Assembly (NCBI RefSeq): GCF_002287065.1
Contig: NZ_NSJZ01000011.1
Coordinates: 1-64,000 of the forward strand
DNA length: 64,000 bases
Reading direction: 5' to 3'
DNA from: Paracoccus salipaludis
GTDB taxonomy: Bacteria; Pseudomonadota; Alphaproteobacteria; Rhodobacterales; Rhodobacteraceae
The position numbers and the translations under genes were made by a program. The notes below the pieces were generated by a model that did no database searches, had not been told where the DNA came from, and saw nothing but the letters and a program-made list of their open reading frames with translations. This document shows, piece by piece, positions 11,317 to 20,779 of this stretch. Within the stretch, counting starts at the first letter, position 1. Every line of letters starts with the position of its first letter.

Positions 11317-12534
11317 TCAGCCGTAGCTGCGCCGATCCTCGATCACCTTGCCGTCATTCGGCAGCGATCCAGGGGCAACCAGCTCGACCCGGCCCTTGAG
11401 CTTCAGTGCATCCAGCACCGTCGCTTCGTATAGCGCGGGGTTCTGTTCAAGGGTTTCCAGTTGCACGACCATCACGTCCATTTCATCCCGCCGGTCGGCG
11501 ATGACACGGGCGCGTGACACGTCGGGATGGCGGGCGACCAGGGCCGCGACCTGCTCGGGGCGGACGAACATGCCCTTGATCTTGGCGGTCTGGTCGGCGC
11601 GGCCCATCCAGCCCTTGATCCGCATGTTGGTGCGCCCGCAGGGGCTTTCCCCCGGCATCACCGCCGACAGGTCGCCGGTGGCGAAGCGGATCAGCGGATA
11701 ATCGGGGTTCAGCGTGGTCACCAGCACCTCGCCCACCTCGCCCTCCGGCACCGGGTCGCCCGTGCCCGGACGGACGATCTCGACGATCACGCCCTCGTCC
11801 ACGATCATCCCCTCCATCGCCTCGGATTCATAGGCGATCAGGCCGACATCGGCGGTCGCATAGCATTGCAGCGTGGCGATGCCCCGGTCGGCATAGCCCT
11901 GCCGCAGCGAGGGGAAGAGCGCGCCCCCCGACACCAGCGCGCGGGTGAAGCCAAGCGCCACACCCATCTCGTCCGCCTTGTCGAGGATCACCTTCAGGTA
12001 ATCGGGCGTCCCCGAATAGGCCGTGGTGCCGATGTCGGCCGCGGCGCGGACCTGCAGTTCGGTCTGGCCCGTGCCCGCGGGCAGGACCGCCGCGCCGACC
12101 GCCCGGGCCGCGCTTTCGAACATCATCCCGGCGGGGGTCAGGTGATAGCCGAAGCAGTTCTGCAGGATGTCGCTGCTGCCCAGCCCCGCCGCAAAGGCAA
12201 AGCGCCCGAGCCGCCACCAGTCGCCATCCACCCGGCCCGGCTCGTAGATCGGGCCGGGCGACTGGAACACGTGGTTGAACTCGTGCGGGCGGCGCGTGGC
12301 ATAGCCGCCGAAGGGGGGCCGCTTCTTCTGCGCCTCGGACAGCTCGGACTTGCGGATCACCGGCAGGCGCGCGAGGTCGGCGCGGCTGCGGATCCGGGCC
12401 GGGTCCACGTCGCGCAGGGCGCGCGCCAGCGCGGGCGCCGTCTGCGCGTTCGAGACGGCGCGGGCCAGCGCCTCGGCCAGATCGGCCTCGCGCTCGTCGC
12501 TGCTGCGGATTTCCAGGTCGTCGTAATGGCTCAC
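11317..12534 (-). CDS. Phenylacetate-CoA ligase family (adenylate-forming) enzyme
   Basis: 405-residue PaaK-like member of the adenylate-forming superfamily, expected to couple an aromatic or similar acid to CoA with ATP. Visible motifs are YSGTPDY (AMP-binding loop region), the LIRFATGDLS hinge region and the C-terminal KIKGMFVRPEQV. Its GTG start overlaps the methyltransferase stop by 4 bases (GTGA). A much longer frame upstream only overlaps the methyltransferase gene. Substrate unknown; the importer genes upstream suggest activation of an imported acid. Confidence 0.85.
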   Translation of the reverse strand: MSHYDDLEIRSSDEREADLAEALARAVSNAQTAPALARALRDVDPARIRSRADLARLPVIRKSELSEAQKKRPPFGGYATRRPHEFNHVFQSPGPIYEPGRVDGDWWRLGRFAFAAGLGSSDILQNCFGYHLTPAGMMFESAARAVGAAVLPAGTGQTELQVRAAADIGTTAYSGTPDYLKVILDKADEMGVALGFTRALVSGGALFPSLRQGYADRGIATLQCYATADVGLIAYESEAMEGMIVDEGVIVEIVRPGTGDPVPEGEVGEVLVTTLNPDYPLIRFATGDLSAVMPGESPCGRTNMRIKGWMGRADQTAKIKGMFVRPEQVAALVARHPDVSRARVIADRRDEMDVMVVQLETLEQNPALYEATVLDALKLKGRVELVAPGSLPNDGKVIEDRRSYG

Positions 12535-13301
12535 GCGGGTGTCCTCGGCAGATTGTCCGTCGGAAAACGGGGATCGAACAGCACCGCGCCCGTTCCCAGC
12601 AGGGCGCGCTGCTCGGGCGTCAGAAGGGGCGTGCCCTGCGGCACGGCGCGGTACCAGCGCTGGCGCGGGTGGAACCAGTCCAGCGGTTCCGCCGACAGGC
12701 CCGCGCGGGCGCAGCGCGCCAGCACGTCCTCGCGCGCAAATCCCACGCAATCGGGATAGATCCAGCCCTCGGCCCCGGCACCGGGTGCGAGGACCGGCCA
12801 CGCCGGGGTGGATTCGTCCAGAACGGTGAACAGGAACTGCCCGCCCGGGTTCAGCACCGGCGCGGCATTGGCCAGCGCCCGGTCCAGCATTTCGCCGCCC
12901 GTGTGGGAAAACACCGACTGCGCCACGATGAAGTCGAAGCCGCGGCCGAAGACATCCATCCGCATCGCGGCGTTGCCGTCGAAGCGCGGGCGGCGCAGCG
13001 CGAAGGCGTCGGCGCCGATCTCGCGGGCGCGCGCGTCGTCGATCAGCCAGCCGTTCGGCTCGATCCCGTGATAGCGCCCGGGCCGCAGGTAGAACATCAG
13101 AAGCCGCCCCGCCCGCAGCGAGCCGCAGCCGAGGTCCAGCAGGTGGTGGTCCTCGCGCAGCCCCAGCCCGGTCAGCAGCCGGAACTGGGTCGCGCCCATG
13201 AAGTCATACTGGTCGGGCGGCCCGACATAGGACCGGTGCCCGCCCGTGCCGGGGCTGTCGAGGCGCGCGGCGTCGATCCAGTCGTCGCTGTGGTCGTCCA
13301 T
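12531..13301 (-). CDS. SAM-dependent methyltransferase (class I)
   Basis: 256 residues with the Rossmann SAM-binding motif LLDLGCGSLRAGR near residue 45, then GIEPNGWLI (acidic strand 2) and FDFIVAQSVFSHT. The acceptor is not predictable. ATG chosen at MDDHSDDW, 11 bases after the livF-like stop; it is translationally coupled to the PaaK-like ligase. A methyltransferase inside an importer/CoA-ligase operon is unusual. Confidence 0.82.
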   Translation of the reverse strand: MDDHSDDWIDAARLDSPGTGGHRSYVGPPDQYDFMGATQFRLLTGLGLREDHHLLDLGCGSLRAGRLLMFYLRPGRYHGIEPNGWLIDDARAREIGADAFALRRPRFDGNAAMRMDVFGRGFDFIVAQSVFSHTGGEMLDRALANAAPVLNPGGQFLFTVLDESTPAWPVLAPGAGAEGWIYPDCVGFAREDVLARCARAGLSAEPLDWFHPRQRWYRAVPQGTPLLTPEQRALLGTGAVLFDPRFPTDNLPRTPA

Positions 13302-13312
13302 CAGCCCGTCCC

Positions 13313-14161
13313 TCAGGCCAGCCAGCGCTTGCGGCGGCGATAGGAGCGCACGTCGCGGAAGGACTTGCGCCCCTCCTCGGCCATGCCGAGGTAGAATTCC
13401 TTGACGTCGGGGTTCTCGCGCAGGGCGGCGGCCTCGCCGTCCATCACCACCCGGCCGCTTTCCAGGATATAGCCGTAATGGGCATAGCGCAGGGCCACGT
13501 TGGTGTTCTGCTCGGCCAGCAGGAAGGTCACGCCCTCGCCCTCGTTCACCTTCTTCACGATCTGGAAGATCTGCTCGACCAGCTGCGGGGCAAGGCCCAT
13601 GGACGGCTCGTCCAGCAGGATCGTCTCGGGGCGGCTCATCAGCGCGCGGCCCATGGCGCACATCTGCTGTTCTCCGCCCGAGGTATAGCCGGCCTGGGAC
13701 TTCCGCCGCTCCTTCAGGCGGGGGAAATATTCGTAGACCATCTCCAGGTCGCGCCGGACCGCCGCCGCGCCGTCCGTGCGGGTATAGGCGCCGGTCAGCA
13801 GGTTTTCCTCGACCGTCAGGTGCTCGAAGCAGTGGCGGCCCTCCATCACCTGGATGACGCCCTTCTTGACCAGCGCGGCAGGGTCCAGGTCGGTGACGTT
13901 CTCGCCGCGATAGGTGATCGCGCCCTTGGTGACCTCGCCCCGCTCGGATTTCAGCAGGTTCGACACCGCCTTCAGCGTCGTGGTCTTGCCCGCGCCGTTG
14001 CCGCCCAGCAGCGCCGTGATCGAGCCCTTGGGGACCGACAGGCTGACGCCCTTCAGCACAAGGATGACGTGGTTGTAGATGACCTCGATGTTGTTGACCT
14101 CGAGCAGCGTCTCGCCCGCGCGGGCGGTCGTCGTGGGGGCGGTGGCAGCAGCGTCCAGCAT
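13313..14161 (-). CDS. ABC transporter ATP-binding protein, LivF type
   Basis: One of two ATPases of a branched-chain-amino-acid-type (HAAT) importer. 282 residues; Walker A GGNGAGKTT, signature TSGGEQQM, Walker B ILLDEPSMGL. The C-terminus is longer than classical LivF (about 235) and ends in a basic tail. GAGGAG lies 6 bases before the ATG. Part of the leftward operon livG-H-M-K-F; the paired acyl-CoA synthetase suggests an organic-acid rather than amino-acid substrate. Confidence 0.9.
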   Translation of the reverse strand: MLDAAATAPTTTARAGETLLEVNNIEVIYNHVILVLKGVSLSVPKGSITALLGGNGAGKTTTLKAVSNLLKSERGEVTKGAITYRGENVTDLDPAALVKKGVIQVMEGRHCFEHLTVEENLLTGAYTRTDGAAAVRRDLEMVYEYFPRLKERRKSQAGYTSGGEQQMCAMGRALMSRPETILLDEPSMGLAPQLVEQIFQIVKKVNEGEGVTFLLAEQNTNVALRYAHYGYILESGRVVMDGEAAALRENPDVKEFYLGMAEEGRKSFRDVRSYRRRKRWLA

Positions 14162-14213
14162 CTCGGGCTCCTCAAGGGGGATGCCCCGGCGGCGGACCGC
14201 CGGGGCGATGGCG

Positions 14214-15497
14214 TCAGTTGCAGCGCGGCTGGATGGCGTTTTCCGCGGCAAAGGCCTGGGCGTCGGCCTGGATCAGCGGGGCCAGCACTTCCTCGTCCGG
14301 CTGGATGAAGTCGGTGATCAGCTTCCACTGCTTGGCCGAAGCGTCCCACTGCTGGATCATGCCCATGCCGGTGCCGCCGTGGTTCTGGCAGCTCAGCTGG
14401 ATCGGCTGGCCGAAGCCGGGCAGGCCCAGTTCCGCCATCCGCGCCTCGGTGATCTCCAGCGCTTCCAGCCCGTCGCGCATCTGGGCGGGGGTGATCTCGG
14501 CGGTGCCGGCCAGCTCCTGCGCCTTCTTGATGCCTTCCGCGATCACGAGGGCCGCATACATGCCGCGCGAATACATCGCCTTGCCGACATGCGCGCCGCC
14601 GCCCGAGGCCTTGCCGGTATCCAGCACATGGGTCTTCAGCTCGTCATAGAAGGGATAGTCCATCCCGACGCCGTTGAAGGTCACCGACTTGTAGCCGTTG
14701 GCGGCCGCGCCCGCAGGCTCGACGTCCACCTCGCCGCCGGCCCACCAGATGCCGATCAGGTTCTCCATCGGATAGCGGACGTTGGCGGCCTCCTGGATGG
14801 CGGCCTGGTTCATGACGCCCCAGCCGTACAGGATCACGTGGTCGGGCTTTTCGCGGCGGATCTGCAGCCACTGGGACTTCTGTTCCTGCCCCGGGGGATC
14901 GACGGGGATCTGGGTCAGGGTGAAGCCGTGCTTCTTCGACAGCTCCTCCAGCGTGCGGATCGGCTCCTTGCCGAAGGCCGAGTTGTGATAAACCAGCGCG
15001 ATGGTCTTGCCCTTCAGGTCGCCGTTGTTCACGTCCAGCAGGTGCTTGACGATGACCGAGGCGCCGTCCCAGTAGTTCGCGGGCGGGTTGAACACCCACT
15101 GGAACACGCTGCCGTCCTTGGCCGAGGTGCGCCCGTAGCCCGGCGTCAGCATCGGGATTCCGTCGGCCGACACCTTGGGGATCAGCTGATAGGTGATGCC
15201 GGTCGAGAAGGGGTTGTAGACCAGCGCGCCCGAGCCCTTGGTCGACTCGTAGCACTCGACCCCCTTCTCGGTGTTGTAGGCGGTTTCGCATTCCGGCGTC
15301 AGGACCTTCTGCCCGCCGATGCCGCCGTCACGCTCGTTCAGCAGGGTGAAGTAGTCGTTGAAGCCGTCGGCATACTGGTTGCCGTTCGCGCCATAGGGGC
15401 CGGTCCGGTAGCTGAGGTTCGGCACGGTCAGGTCGGCCAAGGCGGGCGCGGCGGCCAGCATGGCGGCGGCGACGGCGGCGGCAAAGCGAAGTTTCAT
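14214..15497 (-). CDS. Periplasmic substrate-binding protein, LivK type
   Basis: 427-residue type I periplasmic binding protein with a clean signal peptide (1-22, cleavage after ALA). The fold is indicated by an N-terminal region with FTLLNERDGGIGG, central NGVGMDYPF and C-terminal TEITPAQMRDGLEAL-like segments. Sits between the permease and ATPase genes, so it delivers the ligand to this importer. The ligand cannot be read from sequence; members near acyl-CoA synthetases often bind aromatic or hydrophobic acids (family knowledge, inference here). Confidence 0.9.
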   Translation of the reverse strand: MKLRFAAAVAAAMLAAAPALADLTVPNLSYRTGPYGANGNQYADGFNDYFTLLNERDGGIGGQKVLTPECETAYNTEKGVECYESTKGSGALVYNPFSTGITYQLIPKVSADGIPMLTPGYGRTSAKDGSVFQWVFNPPANYWDGASVIVKHLLDVNNGDLKGKTIALVYHNSAFGKEPIRTLEELSKKHGFTLTQIPVDPPGQEQKSQWLQIRREKPDHVILYGWGVMNQAAIQEAANVRYPMENLIGIWWAGGEVDVEPAGAAANGYKSVTFNGVGMDYPFYDELKTHVLDTGKASGGGAHVGKAMYSRGMYAALVIAEGIKKAQELAGTAEITPAQMRDGLEALEITEARMAELGLPGFGQPIQLSCQNHGGTGMGMIQQWDASAKQWKLITDFIQPDEEVLAPLIQADAQAFAAENAIQPRCN

Positions 15498-15549
15498 CAG
15501 GTTCCTCCCAGAAGATTTCTTGGTTGCGCCGGGTTCGGCCCGGGTCTGC

Positions 15550-16626
15550 TTAGTGCGGGAACGGCCAGAGCCGCAGCTTTTCCTTGGTCAGCCGCCAGAG
15601 CTGGGCCAGCCCGTGCGGCTCGACGATCAGGAAGAAGACGATCAGCGCGCCCACGATCATCAGTTCGAGATGGGCCGCCAGGTCCGTGGGCCAGCCGAGC
15701 GCGCCCACCAGCACGTTCTTGAGGAAGACCGGCAGCACGACCAGGAAGGCCGCCCCCGCGAAGCTGCCGAAGATGGACCCGAGGCCGCCGATGATGACCA
15801 TGAACAGGACAAGGAAGGACTTGTTGATCCCGAAGGTCTCGCTGGCTTCCGCCGCGCCGAGGTAGATCGAGAACAGGAGCGCGCCCGCGACGCCGATGAA
15901 GAAGGACGAGACGGCGAAGGCGCTCATCTTGGCGGTCAGCGGGTTCACCCCGATGATCTCGGCCGCGATGTCCATGTCGCGGATCGCCATCCACTTGCGC
16001 CCCGCCGTGCCGCGCGTGAGGTTCCGCGCCACCCAGGCCAGCCCGACCGCGAAGACGAGGCAGACGAGGTATTTCGCCGAGGCCGAGGTCGCCGGGCCGC
16101 TGATGACATAGCCCATGAAGGTGCGTTCAGGCGCGGTGATCTGCCCCGAAGCCGAGTAGTTGTAGAACCACGGCACCTTGTTGAAGAGCCAGACAAGGAA
16201 GAACTGCGCGGCCAGCGTCGCAACGGCAAGGTAGAAGCCCTTGATGCGAAGCGACGGCAGGCCGAAGAACACGCCGACCGCCGCCGTGATCCCGCCCGCA
16301 AGCAGGATGTGGATCAGCAGCGAAATTTCCGGGAAGGCGGTCGAAAGCTTGTAGGTCGCATAGGCGCCCACCGCCATGAAGCCTCCGGTCCCGAGGCTCA
16401 CCTGCCCGCCATAGCCCACCAGGATGTTCAGCCCCAGCGCGGCGATGGCGTAGATGAGGAAGGGCACCAGCACGGCATTGGCCCAGTAGTCGGTGATGAC
16501 AAAGGGGATCACCCCGAAGGCCACCGCCAGCGTCACCCAGTAGCCCATCCGGTCGAGCTTCAGCGGAAAGGTCTGGCTGTCGTCCCGGTAGCTGGTCTTG
16601 AAGTCGCCGGCTTCACGATAAAGCAT
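15550..16626 (-). CDS. Branched-chain-type ABC permease, LivM type
   Basis: 358-residue inner-membrane permease with about ten hydrophobic segments. LivM hallmarks are AALGLNILVGYGGQVSLGTGGFM near residue 85 and GVAGALLFSIY. It pairs with the LivH-type permease. It is separated from the livH-type gene by a 92-base gap that holds a dispersed repeat. Confidence 0.93.
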   Translation of the reverse strand: MLYREAGDFKTSYRDDSQTFPLKLDRMGYWVTLAVAFGVIPFVITDYWANAVLVPFLIYAIAALGLNILVGYGGQVSLGTGGFMAVGAYATYKLSTAFPEISLLIHILLAGGITAAVGVFFGLPSLRIKGFYLAVATLAAQFFLVWLFNKVPWFYNYSASGQITAPERTFMGYVISGPATSASAKYLVCLVFAVGLAWVARNLTRGTAGRKWMAIRDMDIAAEIIGVNPLTAKMSAFAVSSFFIGVAGALLFSIYLGAAEASETFGINKSFLVLFMVIIGGLGSIFGSFAGAAFLVVLPVFLKNVLVGALGWPTDLAAHLELMIVGALIVFFLIVEPHGLAQLWRLTKEKLRLWPFPH

Positions 16627-16654
16627 CGGTCGGTCCTTTCGTCACGGTCGCACC

Positions 16655-16710
16655 GGGGGTTTTCCACCCCCGGACCCCCGGAGGATATTTCCACAAAGAA
16701 GATGAAGAAG
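16655..16710 (+). repeat. Dispersed intergenic repeat, copy 1
   Basis: A short palindrome (GGGGGTTTTCCACCCCC) followed by CCCCCGGAGGATATTT and a purine-rich CAAAGAAGATGAAGAAGG tail. The same three-part design recurs at 23401-23518 (GGGGTTTTCCACCCCC, then CCCCGGACGATATTCGGGCAAAGAGG). Located between the livH- and livM-type genes of one operon. Confidence 0.6.
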
Positions 16711-16718
16711 GCGCGGCG

Positions 16719-17702
16719 TCACACACGCTCGATGATCCGTTCGCCGAACAGGCCCTGCGGCCGGAAGACCAGGAAGATCAGGGCGAGGACATAGGCGAAC
16801 CAAGCCTCGGTCGCGCCGCCGACCAGCGGGCCGACATAGAACTCGAACAGCTTCTCGCCCACCCCGATGATGAGGCCGCCGACGATGGCGCCCGGGATCG
16901 AGGTGAAGCCGCCCAGCATCAGCACCGGCAGGGCCTTGAGGGCGATCAGCGACAGCGAGAACTGCACGCCCGACTTGGTGCCCCACATGATCCCCGCGAC
17001 CAGCGCCACGAAGCCCGCGATGGACCAGACCATGACCCAGATGAAGCGCAGCGAGATGCCGACCGACAGCGCCGCCTGGTGGTCGTCGGCGACCGCCCGC
17101 ATGGCGCGGCCCTGCTTGGTGTACTGGCTGAAGGCGACCAGCGCCGCGACCAGCAGCGCCGCGATGACCGTGGCCCAGATGTCCAGCCGGTCGATGAAGA
17201 AGCCGTAGCCGGTCAGCGCCGCCGTCCAGGCCTCGGCCGTTTCCGAGATCCCCTGCGGCAGTCCCACGTCCAGCGTCTTGACGTCGGCGCCCCACATGAT
17301 GTCGCCCAGGCCTTCCAGGAAATAGGCCAGCCCGATCGTCGCCATGAACATGATGATCGGCTCCTGCCCGACGAGGTGCTTGAGCACCAGCGTCTCGATC
17401 AGGATGGCAAGGCCCACCATCACCAGCGCCGTTAGCAGGATCGCCAGCAGCGAGGGCACGGTCCAGCCGAAGGAGGAGATGTGGCTGCCGGTGATCGCGT
17501 TGATCAGGTGGGCGAAGGGCACCTGCCCCTGCTGGATGCCGACCAGCGTCAGCGCGGCAAAGAGCGCGAGCACCCCCTGCGCGTAGTTGAAGACGCCCGA
17601 GGCTTTGAAGATCAGGACGAAGCCCAGGGCGACCAGCGAATACATGACCCCGGTCATGAGGCCGTTCACCAGGACCTCGGAGGCGTAGAGAAGCTGGTCC
17701 AT
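16719..17702 (-). CDS. Branched-chain-type ABC permease, LivH type
   Basis: 327-residue permease. LivH hallmarks are SLVALGFVLIFKASGVFNYAQGVL near residue 25 and MLGGFTSIPGAIVGGL near the end. I start at MDQLLYAS, which has GAGGGA 7 bases upstream, rather than at an ATG nine codons earlier. It forms the membrane pore with the LivM-type protein. Confidence 0.93.
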   Translation of the reverse strand: MDQLLYASEVLVNGLMTGVMYSLVALGFVLIFKASGVFNYAQGVLALFAALTLVGIQQGQVPFAHLINAITGSHISSFGWTVPSLLAILLTALVMVGLAILIETLVLKHLVGQEPIIMFMATIGLAYFLEGLGDIMWGADVKTLDVGLPQGISETAEAWTAALTGYGFFIDRLDIWATVIAALLVAALVAFSQYTKQGRAMRAVADDHQAALSVGISLRFIWVMVWSIAGFVALVAGIMWGTKSGVQFSLSLIALKALPVLMLGGFTSIPGAIVGGLIIGVGEKLFEFYVGPLVGGATEAWFAYVLALIFLVFRPQGLFGERIIERV

Positions 17703-17780
17703 CAGCGGGTCCCTCGGTTGCGTCTGCACGGGATGTGCATGACCTGTGCATCGGCCGTGCAGGGCTTGTGCGGGCCTTGG

Positions 17781-18653
17781 TCAGTCATGGGCGACCCCCA
17801 GGTAGGCATCGATGACTTCCTGGTTGTTGCGCACCTCGTCGGGGGTGCCGTCCCCGATCTTGCGGCCGTAGTCCATCACGACCACCCGGTCGGAAAGGTC
17901 CATGACCACGCCCATGTCATGCTCGATCAGGGCGATGGTGGTGCCGAACTCGTCGTTCACGTCGAGGATGAAGCGGGACATGTCCTCCTTCTCCTCGACG
18001 TTCATGCCGGCCATCGGCTCGTCCAGCATCAGCAGCTTCGGTTCCGCCGCCAGCGCGCGGGCGAGTTCCACCCGCTTCTTGAGGCCATAGGGCAGCCGCC
18101 CGACCGGGGTCTTGCGGATATTCTGGATCTCGAGGAAGTCGATGATCTTCTCGACCTGCTCGCGGTGGCGGGTTTCCTCGGCCTCGGCCCGGCCCCACCA
18201 CAGCGCCTGCTCCAGCAGCGACGACTTCATCATCGTCAGCCGCCCGGTCATGATGTTGTCCAGAACCGACATCCCGTCGAACAGCGCGATGTTCTGGAAG
18301 GTCCGCGCCAAGCCCTGGCGGGCCACCTGGTAGGGCCGCATGGGCGGGCGTTTTGCGCCCCGGAACCAGACCTCGCCTTCCTGCGGGACGTAGAAGCCCG
18401 ACATGACGTTCATCATCGAGGACTTGCCCGCGCCGTTCGGGCCGATGATGGCGCGGATCTCGCCCTCGCGGATGTCGAAGGAGATGTCCTTGATCGCCGT
18501 CACGCCGCCGAAGCGCAGGGTGATGTGGCGCAGGTCCATCAGCACGCCGCCGATCTTGCGGCCGTCGGCGGTGATGTAGCCATCGGTGCCGGGCGCGGGC
18601 GCGGCGGGGGGCGGCGCGAGTTCGGACAGGATCGTCGGGGAGGTCGGGCTCAT
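17781..18653 (-). CDS. ABC transporter ATP-binding protein, LivG type
   Basis: 290-residue ATPase: Walker A GPNGAGKSS, Q-loop, signature region LPYGLKKRVELARAL and Walker B LMLDEPMAGM. A 38-residue Pro/Ala-rich N-terminal extension precedes the usual start. Its ATG overlaps the stop of the acyl-CoA synthetase gene by 4 bases, coupling import to activation. Confidence 0.92.
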   Translation of the reverse strand: MSPTSPTILSELAPPPAAPAPGTDGYITADGRKIGGVLMDLRHITLRFGGVTAIKDISFDIREGEIRAIIGPNGAGKSSMMNVMSGFYVPQEGEVWFRGAKRPPMRPYQVARQGLARTFQNIALFDGMSVLDNIMTGRLTMMKSSLLEQALWWGRAEAEETRHREQVEKIIDFLEIQNIRKTPVGRLPYGLKKRVELARALAAEPKLLMLDEPMAGMNVEEKEDMSRFILDVNDEFGTTIALIEHDMGVVMDLSDRVVVMDYGRKIGDGTPDEVRNNQEVIDAYLGVAHD

Positions 18654-20623
18654 TCGGCGGCCATCCTCTGCGCGGACGTGGGGGTGGTGCGGACGTCCTC
18701 GATCCGCAGCGTGGCCTTGAGCCGGCCCTTGCGGCCGTCCTCGTAGGTGACCTCGGTTTCGGTATAGACCGAGGTGCGCCCGTCATACAAAGCGGCGATC
18801 AGGTCGGCGTATTTCTCGGCGATCACGCCGCGCTTGACCTTGCGGGTGCGGGTCATCTCGCCGTCGTCGGCGTCCAGTTCCTTGTGCAGGATCAGGAAGC
18901 GGTGGATCTGGCAGCCCGACAGCATCGGGTCCTGCGCGACCGAGGCGTTCACTTCCTCGACGTGCCTGCGGATCGTCTCGTAGACCTGCGGGTGGCCGGC
19001 GAGTTCCTGGTAGGAGGCATAGGCGATGTTGTTGCGTTCCGCCCAGTTGCCCACCGCCGTCAGGTCGATGTTGATGAAGGCGGTGCAGTAATCGCGCCCG
19101 TTCCCCAGCACCACGGCTTCCAGGATGTTCGGGTAGAACTTGAGCTTGTTTTCCACGTACTTGGGCGCGAACAGCGACCCGTCGGCCATGCGGCCCACGT
19201 CCTTGGCGCGGTCGATGATCCGCAGGTGGCCCGAGCCGGGCTCGAAGAAGCCCGCGTCGCCCGTGGCCACCCAGCCCTCGCGGTCCTTGGTCGAGGCGGT
19301 GGATTCGGGGTTCTTGTAGTATTCGACGAAGGTGCCGGGCGAGCGGTAGAAGACCTCGCCGTTCTCGGCGATCTTCAGTTCCACGCCGGGCGAAGCCACC
19401 CCGACCGTATCGGCGCGCACCTGCCCGTCCGGCTGCTGGGTGATGAACACCGTGGCCTCGGTCTGGCCGTAGAGCTGCTTGAGGTTGATGCCCAGCGAGC
19501 GGTAGAAGTCGAAGATTTCCGGCCCGATGGCCTCGCCCGCGGTATAGCCTACGCGGATGCGCGAATAGCCCAGCGTGTTCTTCAGAGGGCCGAAGACCAG
19601 CAGGTTCCCCAGGCCATAGCGCAGCCGGTCGACGGCGCCCACGGGCCGGCCGTCGGTCAGGGCGGTGCCCACGCGGCGCGCCAGCCGCATGTAGTGGTCG
19701 AAAAGCCACTTCTTGACCCGGCCCGCGTCCTCCATGCGGATCATGACGTTGGTCAGCTGGCCCTCGAAGACGCGGGGGGGCGCGAAGAAGTAGGTGGGCC
19801 CGATCTCGCGCAGGTCGGTCATCATGGTGTGCGCCCCCTCGGGGCAGTTCACGCAGAAGCCGGTCCAGTAGGCCTGGCCCACCGAGAAGATGAAGTCCCC
19901 GACCCAGGCCATCGGCAGATAGGCCAGCACCTCCTCGGTCGGCTTCAGCTTGTCGAATTCCGAGGAATTGCGCGCCGTCTCGATGACGTTGCGGCTGGAC
20001 AGCACCACGCCCTTGGGCTTGCCGGTGGTGCCCGAGGTGTACAGCATCACGCAGGTGCTGTCGTAGTCCAGTTCCGCGATGCGGGCGTCCAGTTCCGCCT
20101 CGAACCGCTGGTGGGCGACGCGGCCCTCGGCCTGCACGTCGCGCAGCCAGTTCATGCGGGAATGGTCGTATTTCCGCATCCCGCGCTTGTCGGTGTAGAT
20201 GATCTGCTCGACCGTGTGGGCCTCGCCCTCGGCCTCGATCACCTTGTCCACCTGCTCCTGGTCGCCGCAGACGACGAAGCGGGCGCCGGAATGGCCCAGC
20301 ACATAGGCCATCTCGGAGGCCACCGCGTCCTGGTAGAGCGGCACGGGAACCGCGCCGCACATCTGGGCGGCGACCATGGACCAGTAATGCGCGGGGCGGT
20401 TGCGGCCGATGATGGCGACGTGATCGCCGCGGTTCAGACCCAGCGCCAGGAAGCCCATCGCAAGGGCGCGGATCTCCTCCTGCGCCTGCGACCAGGTCCA
20501 GCATTGCCAGATGCCGAATTCCTTTTCCCGATAGGCGGGCCGGTTGCCCAGCGTTGCGGCGTTCCGCGCCAGCAGCGCAGGGATCGACCGCAGGCCCGCG
20601 TCGGGCGCAGCGACTGCTTTCAT
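18650..20623 (-). CDS. AMP-binding long-chain-type acyl-CoA synthetase
   Basis: 657-residue adenylate-forming enzyme that makes acyl-CoA from a free acid, ATP and CoA. P-loop-like motif MLYTSGTTGKPKGV near residue 195, YTAGEAIGPEIF, LYGQTEAT, and GDAGFFEPGSGHLRIIDRAKD. ATG at 20623 has AGGGAG 5 bases upstream. It is the promoter-proximal gene of the importer operon and diverges from the hybrid kinase gene. Such synthetase-plus-Liv clusters usually serve uptake and activation of aromatic or fatty acids; the actual substrate is not determined here. Confidence 0.92.
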   Translation of the reverse strand: MKAVAAPDAGLRSIPALLARNAATLGNRPAYREKEFGIWQCWTWSQAQEEIRALAMGFLALGLNRGDHVAIIGRNRPAHYWSMVAAQMCGAVPVPLYQDAVASEMAYVLGHSGARFVVCGDQEQVDKVIEAEGEAHTVEQIIYTDKRGMRKYDHSRMNWLRDVQAEGRVAHQRFEAELDARIAELDYDSTCVMLYTSGTTGKPKGVVLSSRNVIETARNSSEFDKLKPTEEVLAYLPMAWVGDFIFSVGQAYWTGFCVNCPEGAHTMMTDLREIGPTYFFAPPRVFEGQLTNVMIRMEDAGRVKKWLFDHYMRLARRVGTALTDGRPVGAVDRLRYGLGNLLVFGPLKNTLGYSRIRVGYTAGEAIGPEIFDFYRSLGINLKQLYGQTEATVFITQQPDGQVRADTVGVASPGVELKIAENGEVFYRSPGTFVEYYKNPESTASTKDREGWVATGDAGFFEPGSGHLRIIDRAKDVGRMADGSLFAPKYVENKLKFYPNILEAVVLGNGRDYCTAFINIDLTAVGNWAERNNIAYASYQELAGHPQVYETIRRHVEEVNASVAQDPMLSGCQIHRFLILHKELDADDGEMTRTRKVKRGVIAEKYADLIAALYDGRTSVYTETEVTYEDGRKGRLKATLRIEDVRTTPTSAQRMAAE

Positions 20624-20779
20624 CCTCACTCCCTTTTACGGCACCCGGCCGTTGCAGGCAAAGCTCCCCCTCTGCCCGCGACAATCTGTCTGGCCGCCGA
20701 ATCTTGCCCGAGTTTTGCCCGATCCTAACGAATTGTTACCGGCTTCCGCGACGGACCCTGCGGTGCTAGCGATAGGCAG

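Noticed and set aside
18884-20728. 614-codon plus-strand frame opposite the acyl-CoA synthetase
   Set aside because: Shadow frame; the minus strand carries a complete adenylate-forming enzyme.
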